6,864 nucleotides of DNA, taken from Desulfobulbaceae bacterium. Lineage in GTDB: Bacteria > Desulfobacterota > Desulfobulbia > Desulfobulbales > Desulfocapsaceae. The stretch spans positions 1 to 6,864 of the forward strand of contig JAIRRG010000207.1 of NCBI GenBank assembly GCA_031256095.1, read 5' to 3'. Within the stretch, counting starts at the first letter, position 1. Each line of letters begins with the position of its first letter. The notes under the pieces were generated by a model. That model was not told where the DNA came from. It searched no databases and worked only from the letters and a program-made list of their open reading frames with translations. Of this stretch, positions 1 to 5,748 are shown in pieces. The position numbers and the translations under genes were made by a program.

Positions 1-108
1 CGCATCGACGACATTTATATCGTCCATCGGATAATTGCCATCCACGGCTATATTCGCAGGCAGGACATCTTCTCATTACCGAACCTTAACATGGTCCGGT
101 TTGGGTAG
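1..108 (+). other. 3' end of an unidentified open reading frame (partial)
   Basis: Reading frame 1 is open from the window edge to a TAG at 106-108, giving 35 residues that begin RIDDIYIVHRII and end NLNMVRFG. I do not recognise it. The stretch around IHGYIRRQDI faintly recalls the first helices of a winged-helix regulator, but that is only an impression. The frame ends almost exactly where VanW homology begins in another frame, so it may be the end of a gene disrupted at that junction, or chance open sequence. Neither the other two forward frames nor the complement gives a recognisable VanW N-terminus here. Confidence 0.2.
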
Positions 109-698
109 GTATTACCAAAAATATTGACGGAATTCTAATTCGTCCGGGCGAAACATTTTCTTTTTGTAAATTAGTAGGATTGCCGACAAAGAGAAAAGGA
201 TATTTACTTGGAATGGAATTAAGTTTTGGACAAGCAAAAGCAGGAATTGGCGGTGGACTTTGTCAGATTTCTAATTTAATAAATTGGTTGGTAATTCATA
301 GCCCGCTCACAGTCATAGAACGTCATCACCATTCTTTTGACCCATTTCCCGATGAAGGACGGGTTTTGCCATTTGGAAGCGGTGCTACTGTTTTTTATAA
401 CTACCTGGATTATCAATTTACAAACAATACCGAACACGCTTTTCAAATAAATTTATGGTTTTCGGACAAGTGCTTAGAAGGAGAACTGCGAATTGACACA
501 GAACTTGATTATGCTTACCACGTCGTAGAAAAAGGACATCAATTTTTGAAAATAGATGAACAGTTTTATCGTAAAAATGAAATTTGGCGAGAGAAAATTC
601 TTAAATTTAAAAGTGGCAAAATTGTAGAAAGCGAATTAATTACAAAAAACTTTGCAAGAGTGATGTATAAGCCAGAAAATTGTATTGCACAAAGTTGA
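90..698 (+). pseudogene. VanW family protein, 5'-truncated
   Basis: The frame is open from just after a TAA at 87-89 to the TGA at 696-698. Recognisable VanW sequence starts near 111 (ITKNIDG), followed by IRPGETFSF (about 138-164), PTKRKGY, the glycine-rich GIGGGLCQISN segment (about 246-275), SPLTVIERHHHSFD and the PFGSGATVFYNY block. These are hallmarks of the VanW family, known as an accessory protein of vanB-type glycopeptide resistance clusters and common elsewhere; its biochemical role is unclear. Family members usually carry roughly 100 more N-terminal residues, which are absent here. There is no ATG or GTG in the frame. The first usable start is a TTG at 180, which would lose the conserved PGETFSF block, so a functional product is doubtful. 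The segment is visibly AT-rich (about one third G+C) against GC-rich neighbours, suggesting transfer. No vanHBX-like genes are nearby. Family assignment is firm; pseudogene status is inferred. Confidence 0.75.
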
Positions 699-714
699 AA
701 TCTGTATTGATTTC
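697..714 (+). terminator. possible hairpin overlapping the VanW stop codon
   Basis: A perfect 6-bp inverted repeat, GAAATC - loop TGTATT - GATTTC, begins inside the VanW TGA codon. It lies between two convergent genes, where a terminator would be expected. The stem is short and AT-rich and no clear T-run follows, so it is only a weak terminator candidate. Confidence 0.2.
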
Positions 715-773
715 TCACCCTTCGGTTCTTGTGCGAGTGGCAGTGCTCTCGCCTGCGCAAAACCGCCACCACG

Positions 774-1784
774 TTAGATAGCGAAATACTTTTTGTACCA
801 GGCGATGAAGCGGGCGATGCCATCGTCAATCGTTGTCGCCGGTTTGTAATCAAAATCCCGCACCAAGTCGTCGACGTCGGCGTAAGTGGCTGGCACGTCG
901 CCTGGTTGCAGTGGCAGCATGTTCTTTTTCGCCGTCTTGCCGAGGCATTTTTCCAGTACTTCAATGTAGCGCAGCAGCTTCTCCTTGGCGTTGTTGCCAA
1001 TGTTATAGACCCGCCACGGGCAGTAGCTGGTCGCCGGGTCGGGGGCGTCGCCGTGCCAGTCTGGATTTGGTGATGGCGCCTTGTGCATGACTCGGAAAAC
1101 ACCTTCGACAATATCGTCGATGTAGGTGAAATCACGCTCCATATTGCCGTGGTTAAAGACGTTGATTGGCTCGCCTGCGACAATCGCTTTGGTAAACAAA
1201 AAGAGCGCCATATCTGGTCTGCCCCAGGGGCCGTAGACCGTGAAAAAACGCAGGCCGGTGCTTGGCAGGCCAAACAGATGGCTGTAGGCATGGGCCATCA
1301 ACTCATTGGCTTTTTTCGAGGCGGCATAGAGTGATACCGGATGATCGACGTTGTTGTGCGTCGAAAAGGGCATGTTGGTATTGGCGCCGTAGACCGAGCT
1401 GGACGAGGCATAGACGAAATGCTTGACGCCCGAATGACGGCAGCCTTCCAACAAATTGACGAAGCCGGCAATGTTGGTATCGACGTAGGAGTGGGGATTG
1501 ATCAGCGAATAGCGGACACCGGCCTGAGCCGCCAGATTGACCACGACATCATATTGATTTTTTTCAAATAATTCCTCCATGGCCTGGCGATCGGCAATAT
1601 CGAGCGGCAGATGGCTGAAGCCGTCGCCCGCCGCCAAAGCCGCCATGCGGTCGCGCTTCAATTGCACCGAGTAGTAATCGTTCAGGTTGTCGAGACCATG
1701 AACTTCAACGCCAATCGCCCGCAGGCGCTGGCACAGATGGGCGCCGATAAAACCGGCGGCGCCGGTGACAAGCACTTTTTTCAT
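774..1784 (-). CDS. UDP-glucuronate 4-epimerase-like NAD-dependent epimerase/dehydratase
   Basis: 336-residue extended short-chain dehydrogenase. The N-terminal Rossmann motif TGAAGFIG is at residues 7-14, followed by DNLNDYY (32-38). Other motifs are NLAAQAGVRYS (83-93), the SSSSVYG active-site strand (127-133) and the catalytic pair in YAASK (Y153, K157). FFTVYGPWGRPDMA (180-193), RDFTYIDD (217-224) and LQPGDV (292-297) follow. The DNLNDYY, PWGRPDMA and RDFTYIDD combination is typical of CapI/LpsL/GAE-type enzymes, which interconvert UDP-glucuronate and UDP-galacturonate for capsule, LPS or other surface polysaccharide; GalE-type enzymes differ at these sites. The length is normal for the family and the protein is expected to be cytoplasmic. 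The ATG start sits directly before the Rossmann strand, with a modest GGAAA 4 nt upstream. It appears to be a single-gene unit with no glycosyltransferases in view, so the pathway cannot be named. Substrate specificity is inferred from the family. Confidence 0.88.
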   Translation of the reverse strand: MKKVLVTGAAGFIGAHLCQRLRAIGVEVHGLDNLNDYYSVQLKRDRMAALAAGDGFSHLPLDIADRQAMEELFEKNQYDVVVNLAAQAGVRYSLINPHSYVDTNIAGFVNLLEGCRHSGVKHFVYASSSSVYGANTNMPFSTHNNVDHPVSLYAASKKANELMAHAYSHLFGLPSTGLRFFTVYGPWGRPDMALFLFTKAIVAGEPINVFNHGNMERDFTYIDDIVEGVFRVMHKAPSPNPDWHGDAPDPATSYCPWRVYNIGNNAKEKLLRYIEVLEKCLGKTAKKNMLPLQPGDVPATYADVDDLVRDFDYKPATTIDDGIARFIAWYKKYFAI

Positions 1785-1808
1785 AGCATTTCCATTGCGA
1801 GAACAAAA

Positions 1809-1834
1809 GCGGCGGCAGCGGCCAGCGCCACCGC
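1809..1834. repeat. GC-rich imperfect hairpin in the epimerase leader
   Basis: The sequence has left arm GCGGcGGCaGC and right arm GCGCCaCCGC, which pair with about one mismatch around a short loop. It lies 25-50 nt upstream of the epimerase ATG and would fall within its untranslated leader if transcription starts in the AT-rich stretch beyond 1850. The structure is visible; any regulatory role is a guess. Confidence 0.3.
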
Positions 1835-1873
1835 AGATTGTCAGTGGGACATACCTAATTCGATTTATAATTC

Positions 1874-2025
1874 AAAACTTATTTAGAACTCCTTGTCGTT
1901 GCGAGGAACGAAGTGACGAAGCAATCCATTTTTTTAATTTTCCCTACAGCATGGATTGCTTCGCTGCGCTCGCAATGACACAGAAAATTATTCAATCTTT
2001 AATTTATAAACAGTGTTACCTGAAC
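1874..2025. repeat. dispersed palindromic repeat element, copy 1
   Basis: The core is a long imperfect inverted repeat. The left arm is 1894-1929 (begins TGTCGTTGCGAGG, ends GAAGCAATCCAT) and the right arm is 1951-1980 (begins ATGGATTGCTTCGC, ends TCGCAATGACA), around an AT-rich loop of about 21 nt. The TTGCGAG...GAAGCAATCC arms are of a type scattered through many bacterial genomes and often mis-translated as RCEERSDEAI / DCFAALAMT peptides. Outside the palindrome are an AAAACTT box (1874-1880) and an ATTTATAAAC..TTACC.GA box (2002-2025), both also found at matching places in copy 2. No coding capacity is expected; such elements are non-autonomous. Confidence 0.85.
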
Positions 2026-2068
2026 TTCTATTGGAAGCATTGGCCGGCAAGCCAATCCTGACATTTCC

Positions 2069-2094
2069 TCAACCGAACCATAAATGGCGGTTGA
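2069..2094 (-). terminator. hairpin downstream of the metallo-hydrolase gene
   Basis: The inverted repeat TCAACCG / CGGTTGA (2069-2075 and 2088-2094) encloses a further CCA/TGG pairing and a TAAA loop, with a two-base AA bulge on one side. It starts 20 nt beyond the stop codon of the minus-strand hydrolase gene. The position suits a transcription terminator or a 3'-end stabilising hairpin. No T-run follows on the minus strand, so it is not a classical intrinsic terminator. Confidence 0.35.
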
Positions 2095-2114
2095 AAGCAA
2101 GGCTGACTCCGCGC

Positions 2115-3179
2115 TCACAGATCGCCACCGCTCCCTAAACCATCTTTACCGCCCGCCAACGGGTCGCTAGTCTCTTCCTCCACCCACCAATGCTCACCGG
2201 CCTGGAGTGGCCGAATGCGGCCATCGGCCATGGCGGTGGCCAGCATGGCAGCCCGCAGGTCGCGCAGCGGCGTCTCATAGCCGGTGTCGGCCAACTGGAA
2301 CATGGCGTAGTGGGTCGGTAACATCAGCGGTCGCCCCAAATCGTGCCACGCCTTGACCGCCTCTTCCGGGTTCATGTGGTTGGCGGCCATGAACCAGCGA
2401 GGCTCGTAGGAACCGATGGGCAGGATGGCAAGACGGAACGGGCCGTGCCTGGCCGCCGTGGCGCGAAAATTGTCGCCATCGCCATAACCGCTGTCGCCGA
2501 CGAAATAGATTTTTCCTCCGGGCGTGGCCAGGAGGAAAGCCGCCCACAGGGCCCGGTTGCGATCCCAGGGGCTGCGGGCCGACCAGTGCTGTATCGGCTC
2601 GACATGAACCGTCAGCCCGGGAACGACCGCCACCTGCTGACCCCAGTCGCGGGCCTCGATACGGGCATTGGCAAGACGGTCGCGGATAATCCTGTCGTTG
2701 CCCAGGGGCACGATGATCAGAGGGCGGTGGCGCTGCCACAGTCTGACCACAGTGGTCATATCAAGATGATCGTAGTGATTGTGAGTGATCAGCACCAGAT
2801 CAATGGGCGGCAGGGCATCAAAACCAATACCAGGCGAATGAACCCGTTTTGGCCCGGTCCAGGTGAAGGGGCTGGCGCGCCGCGACCAAAGCGGATCAGT
2901 GAGGATATTGAGTCCCTGGGTTTGGATGAGCACGGTGGCGTGACCAACGAAGCCAATCCGCAAGCCGTTGCCCTCGACTTTGCCGGGCGGCTTGTCGGTG
3001 ACCGGCAAGGCGCTGAAGGCCGGCCAAGGCTGGCGTTTGCGGATTGCATACCATTTGAGTACCTTGGAAAAGGTTTCGTTATTCGCTTGGCCAGGATTGA
3101 AAAATCGCTGGCCATCGAAGTGGTCGGAAAGCGGGCCACGGTAATAAGGCGGGGAAAGGGACATCAGAATATTTTTCAT
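2115..3179 (-). CDS. metallo-beta-lactamase-fold hydrolase, NAPE-PLD/RomA-like
   Basis: 354 residues. After an N-terminal segment with SDHFDGQRFFNPG (18-30), the metallo-hydrolase core starts at GFVGHATVLIQTQG (76-89) and ILTDPLWSRRASP (92-104). The metal-binding signature is HNHYDH (H133, H135, D137, H138). Further likely metal ligands follow in family order: H198 (PIQHWSAR), D229 (VGDSGYG), and H290 (LPTHYAMF); H268 (ANHMNPEEA) is a conserved neighbour. This pattern matches the COG2220 group containing bacterial RomA-like proteins and N-acyl-phosphatidylethanolamine phospholipase D, so a two-metal phosphodiesterase or related hydrolase is likely; the bacterial substrate is unknown. There is no clear signal peptide. 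The C-terminus has a Gly/Asp-rich tail (about 341-354) that seems unstructured. The ATG at 3179 gives the fullest reading; a second in-frame Met at codon 6 is also possible because neither has a good Shine-Dalgarno sequence. It stands alone, flanked by two repeat elements. Confidence 0.88.
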   Translation of the reverse strand: MKNILMSLSPPYYRGPLSDHFDGQRFFNPGQANNETFSKVLKWYAIRKRQPWPAFSALPVTDKPPGKVEGNGLRIGFVGHATVLIQTQGLNILTDPLWSRRASPFTWTGPKRVHSPGIGFDALPPIDLVLITHNHYDHLDMTTVVRLWQRHRPLIIVPLGNDRIIRDRLANARIEARDWGQQVAVVPGLTVHVEPIQHWSARSPWDRNRALWAAFLLATPGGKIYFVGDSGYGDGDNFRATAARHGPFRLAILPIGSYEPRWFMAANHMNPEEAVKAWHDLGRPLMLPTHYAMFQLADTGYETPLRDLRAAMLATAMADGRIRPLQAGEHWWVEEETSDPLAGGKDGLGSGGDL

Positions 3180-3214
3180 TGCCGGAAACCGCCGAATAAT
3201 ACAATTTCTAAATT

Positions 3215-3386
3215 AAAACTTGAATAATTTTTGTGTCATTGCCAGCGAACCGAAGCAATCCATATTATGGAAAAAATTAAAAATGGATCGCTTCCGCCAC
3301 GCTTCGCTCGCGGCAGGCTTACTTGCTTCCTCGCAACGACAGGGGATACTATATATGTTTTGATTTATAAACGGAATTACCAGACC
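3215..3386. repeat. dispersed palindromic repeat element, copy 2
   Basis: Same orientation and layout as the element at 1874-2025. It has an AAAACTT box (3215-3221), left arm 3234-3263 (TGTCATTGCCAG...GAAGCAATCCAT), an AT-rich loop, and right arm 3283-3341 (ATGGATCGCTTC...CTCGCAACGACA). A 21-nt spacer follows, then ATTTATAAAC..TTACC.GA (3363-3386). The right arm is about 29 nt longer than in copy 1 because of extra sequence containing a second GCTTCGCTCGC-like unit. The tail box matches copy 1 at 19 of 24 positions. Confidence 0.8.
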
Positions 3387-3557
3387 AGGCAGGCCGGTAT
3401 TGCCGATGAATCAGCGTTTAATATAGCCAGGCTTCCCGTGAAGTCAAAGCCGGGAACATCGCCGCCACGCCTCTGCCGCATCATGGCAACAACAGCGATG
3501 AGCCAGAACCGGGGAGCGGGGCTGAAAACCTTTGCGTTTGCCATCGTTATCATGTAG

Positions 3558-3620
3558 GTATTGTATTTTCCCACTCTATTTTCGGGGTGGGTCATCGCCC
3601 AATTTCGCCAATTACAATAC
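3558..3620 (+). promoter_or_regulatory. nested inverted repeat immediately upstream of argF
   Basis: GTATTGTA (3558-3565) and its exact complement TACAATAC (3613-3620) enclose an inner stem CCCAC (3570-3574) / GTGGG (3587-3591). A competing pairing, GGG (3589-3591) with CCC (3598-3600), shares the inner strand. The outer arm ends 5 nt before the argF ATG, so in RNA the fold would cover the ribosome-binding zone; in DNA the arms could instead be an operator. The pairings are visible; the function is inferred. Confidence 0.35.
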
Positions 3621-3625
3621 GCACC

Positions 3626-4537
3626 ATGACACCACGGCATCTCCTGACACTGGAGGATTTTTCGGGCAAGGAACTCCGCCCCCTCATCGACCGCGCCCTG
3701 GTTTTGAAAAACGAGCGCCAGGCTGGCGTTCACCACCAGCAACTGAGCGGTAAAATCATCGGCATGATTTTTGAGAAGCCTTCAACGCGGACGCGGGCCT
3801 CGTTTGAGGCGGCCATGTACGGTCTCGGCGGCCAGGTGATGTTTCTCTCCGCCCGCGACACCCAGCTTGCCCGCTCCGAGCCCCTGAAGGATACAGCCCG
3901 CGTCATGTCGCGCTACGTCGATGGCCTGGTCGTGCGCACCTTCGGCCAGAGCGTGGTCGAAGAGCTGGCCGCCTATTCATCGATACCAGTGATCAATGCC
4001 CTGACCGACCTACATCATCCCTGTCAGGTTTTGAGCGATGTCATGACCATGTTTGAGAAGAAGGGCGATATCGCCTCGTTGCGGGTGGCCTGGGTTGGCG
4101 ACGGTAACAACATGGCCAATTCCTGGATTCAGGCCGCCGGAAAGCTGGGCTTTTCTTTGACGCTGGCCTGCCCGGAAGGCTACGAGCCGGATGCCGGGAT
4201 TTTGGCGAAAAGCCAGGCCCAGGCGGCAAAAGCCATCACCCTTGGCCGCGAACCGGCGCAAGCTGTGAAAAATGCCGATGTCGTCAATGTCGATGTCTGG
4301 GCGTCAATGGGTCAGGAAGACGAGCAGATAGCCCGGCGCGCCGTCTTTTCCCGCTATCGGCTCGATGACAAACTGATGGCGCTCGCCGCCGCCAATGCCA
4401 TTGTTATGCACTGCCTGCCGGTGCACCGTGGCGAGGAGATCAGCGAAAGCCTCTTTGAGGCGCAGGCGGAGACTATTTTCGATCAGGCTGAAAATAAGAT
4501 GCACATGCACAAGGCCATCCTCGAAGCCTTTCTGTAA
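3626..4537 (+). CDS. argF: ornithine carbamoyltransferase
   Basis: Catalyses ornithine + carbamoyl phosphate to citrulline, the sixth step of arginine synthesis, in the cytoplasm. The 303 residues match the usual length. The carbamoyl-phosphate loop STRTR is at 53-57. HPCQ, also a carbamoyl-phosphate contact, is at 131-134. The ornithine-side motif DVWASMG is at 223-229 and the signature HCLPVHRGEE at 262-271; this last motif separates ornithine from aspartate transcarbamoylases. The ATG at 3626 begins MTPRHLLTLEDFSG, the normal family N-terminus. A GTG at 3587 in the same frame would add 13 residues (GHRPISP...) unlike the family, so it was not chosen. There is no recognisable Shine-Dalgarno sequence before the ATG, unlike the next two genes. 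It is first in the argFGH unit, with argG starting 12 nt after its stop. Identification is secure. Confidence 0.97.
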   Translation: MTPRHLLTLEDFSGKELRPLIDRALVLKNERQAGVHHQQLSGKIIGMIFEKPSTRTRASFEAAMYGLGGQVMFLSARDTQLARSEPLKDTARVMSRYVDGLVVRTFGQSVVEELAAYSSIPVINALTDLHHPCQVLSDVMTMFEKKGDIASLRVAWVGDGNNMANSWIQAAGKLGFSLTLACPEGYEPDAGILAKSQAQAAKAITLGREPAQAVKNADVVNVDVWASMGQEDEQIARRAVFSRYRLDDKLMALAAANAIVMHCLPVHRGEEISESLFEAQAETIFDQAENKMHMHKAILEAFL

Positions 4538-4538
4538 T

Positions 4539-4544
4539 AAGGAA
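4539..4544 (+). promoter_or_regulatory. ribosome binding site of argG
   Basis: AAGGAA lies 5 nt before the argG ATG, within the 12-nt argF-argG gap, and supports the chosen start and translation from a shared transcript. Confidence 0.7.
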
Positions 4545-4549
4545 ACAAT

Positions 4550-5746
4550 ATGGACGTGAAAAAGATAGTCCTCGCCTATTCCGGCGGTCTCGACACCTCA
4601 GTGATTCTCAAGTGGCTCCAGGAGGAATACGGCTGCCCGGTCGTCGCCTATTCGGCCAATATCGGCCAGAAGGAAGACTGGGCGGCGGTGGACAAGAAGG
4701 GCCTGGCCACGGGAGCCGTCAAAACCGTTATCAAGGACTTGCGCCATGAATTTGTCGAGGATTTCATTTTCCCGATGTTCCGCGCCAACGCCATTTACGA
4801 AGGCTCGTACCTGCTTGGCACCTCAATCGCCAGGCCGCTGATTGCCCGCGAACAGGTACGGGTCGCCCAGGCGGAAGGGGCCGACGCGGTCAGTCACGGC
4901 GCCACCGGCAAAGGCAACGACCAGGTGCGTTTCGAACTGGCCTATATCGGCCTTGACCCGAAGCTCACGATCATCGCGCCTTGGCGGCTTTGGAAGCTGC
5001 ACTCACGAACGGAACTGATCGCCTACGCCAAGGCCAAAGGCATCCCGGTTCCCGTGACTCCGGCTAAACCCTACAGCTCCGACGAGAACCTGCTGCATAT
5101 CAGCTATGAGGGCGGAATCCTTGAAAATCCATGGAACGAGGCTGACGATCAGATGTTTACGCTGACGGTGGCGCCAGAAAAAGCGCCGGATCAGCCAACG
5201 TACCTGGAAATCACCTTTGCCGGCGGCAATCCGGTGGCCATCAATGGCGAAAAGCTGGCGCCGTTGCCGCTTTTTTCCCGCTTGAATGGATTGGGCGGAC
5301 AAAACGGCATTGGCCGCCTCGATATGGTGGAAAACCGCTTTGTCGGCATGAAGTCGCGCGGCGTCTATGAAACACCCGGCGGCACGATCCTGCGCGCCGC
5401 CCACCGCGATCTCGAGACCATTACCCTTGACCGCGAGGTGATGAAAATCCGTGATTCATTGATCCCGCGCTACGCCGGACTGATTTACAACGGCTTCTGG
5501 TTTTCGCCGGAGCGGGAATTTCTGCAAAAAACCATGGATGAATGCCAGAAAAGCGTTAACGGTGTCGTCCGCCTGAAACTCTACAAGGGCAATTGCCTGC
5601 CGGTCGGTCGCAAATCGGATAATTCCCTCTATCAGGAAAGCTTTGCCACCTTTGAGGCTGACCAGGTCTATCAGCAGGCCGACGCCACCGGCTTCATCCG
5701 CTTAAATGGCCTGCGCCTGAAGATGCGTGCCTTACAGGGGAAATGA
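4550..5746 (+). CDS. argG: argininosuccinate synthase
   Basis: Joins citrulline and aspartate, using ATP, to form argininosuccinate; it acts in the cytoplasm, normally as a tetramer. The 398 residues are the usual length of the common bacterial form. The ATP-pyrophosphatase P-loop AYSGGLDTS is at residues 9-17. EGSYLLGTSIARPLIA (84-99) and the citrulline/aspartate-binding GATGKGNDQVRFE (117-129) follow. SSDENLLHISYEGG (176-189) is the family's second large conserved block. The start is fixed by AAGGAA 5 nt upstream and by the immediate KKIVLAYSGG N-terminus. The SANIGQKEDW stretch (35-44) replaces the more usual acidic ADIGQGEE-like sequence, a mild divergence away from the catalytic residues. 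It is the middle gene of argFGH, with argH beginning 2 nt after its TGA. Confidence 0.97.
   Translation: MDVKKIVLAYSGGLDTSVILKWLQEEYGCPVVAYSANIGQKEDWAAVDKKGLATGAVKTVIKDLRHEFVEDFIFPMFRANAIYEGSYLLGTSIARPLIAREQVRVAQAEGADAVSHGATGKGNDQVRFELAYIGLDPKLTIIAPWRLWKLHSRTELIAYAKAKGIPVPVTPAKPYSSDENLLHISYEGGILENPWNEADDQMFTLTVAPEKAPDQPTYLEITFAGGNPVAINGEKLAPLPLFSRLNGLGGQNGIGRLDMVENRFVGMKSRGVYETPGGTILRAAHRDLETITLDREVMKIRDSLIPRYAGLIYNGFWFSPEREFLQKTMDECQKSVNGVVRLKLYKGNCLPVGRKSDNSLYQESFATFEADQVYQQADATGFIRLNGLRLKMRALQGK
5736..5740 (+). promoter_or_regulatory. ribosome binding site of argH
   Basis: AGGGG lies 8 nt before the argH ATG, inside the last codons of argG. This arrangement favours coupled translation of the two genes. 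Confidence 0.65.
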
Positions 5747-5748
5747 CC

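Larger units (their letters stand above)
1785..2114. other. intergenic region upstream of the epimerase gene
   Basis: This 330-bp gap holds three things: a GC-rich imperfect hairpin near the epimerase start, the first palindromic repeat element, and a hairpin just past the metallo-hydrolase stop. The AT-rich stretch around 1855-1890 is the likeliest place for the minus-strand epimerase promoter, but I could not settle on a convincing -35/-10 pair. A forward reading frame through 1765-2061 translates the repeat (RCEERSDEAI, DCFAALAMT) and is not a gene. Confidence 0.6.
3180..3625. other. intergenic region between the divergent metallo-hydrolase and arg operon
   Basis: This 446-bp gap separates divergently transcribed units, so it should hold promoters for both. 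From left to right it contains a short AT-rich stretch before the hydrolase start, the second palindromic repeat element, about 170 nt without a recognised gene, and a nested inverted repeat abutting argF. A possible argF promoter is TTGCCA (3538-3543), 17 nt, TTGTAT (3561-3566), but the -10 match is poor; TATCAT at 3548-3553 is a better -10 lacking a partner. No convincing ArgR box pair was found. Confidence 0.55.

Noticed and set aside
90..698. VanW as evidence for a vancomycin-resistance cluster
   Set aside because: No VanH, ligase, VanX/Y or two-component genes are in view, the gene is truncated, and VanW homologues are common outside resistance clusters.
566..1291. 241-codon minus-strand reading frame
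   Set aside because: It overlaps the epimerase gene in another frame and runs into the VanW fragment. The product is low-complexity and unrecognisable, and the epimerase frame is clearly coding.
1765..2061. 98-codon plus-strand reading frame with CEERSDEAI and DCFAALAMT
   Set aside because: This is the familiar spurious translation of the palindromic repeat, not a protein gene.
2343..3227. 294-codon plus-strand reading frame opposite the metallo-hydrolase
   Set aside because: The opposite strand encodes a complete metallo-beta-lactamase-fold enzyme with all metal ligands; this frame shows no family features.
3220..3231. TTGAATAATTTT resembling half an ArgR box
   Set aside because: Only a half-site, it sits in the flank of the repeat about 400 nt from argF; no partner half-site or second box was seen.
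1894..3341. Repeats considered as a CRISPR array or insertion-sequence ends
   Set aside because: There are only two copies, each internally palindromic and over 1 kb apart, with no spacers. The gene between them is a hydrolase, not a transposase.
3587..3625. GTG start extending ArgF by 13 residues
   Set aside because: The extra residues have no family counterpart and the GTG lies inside the upstream hairpin; the ATG at 3626 gives the normal N-terminus.
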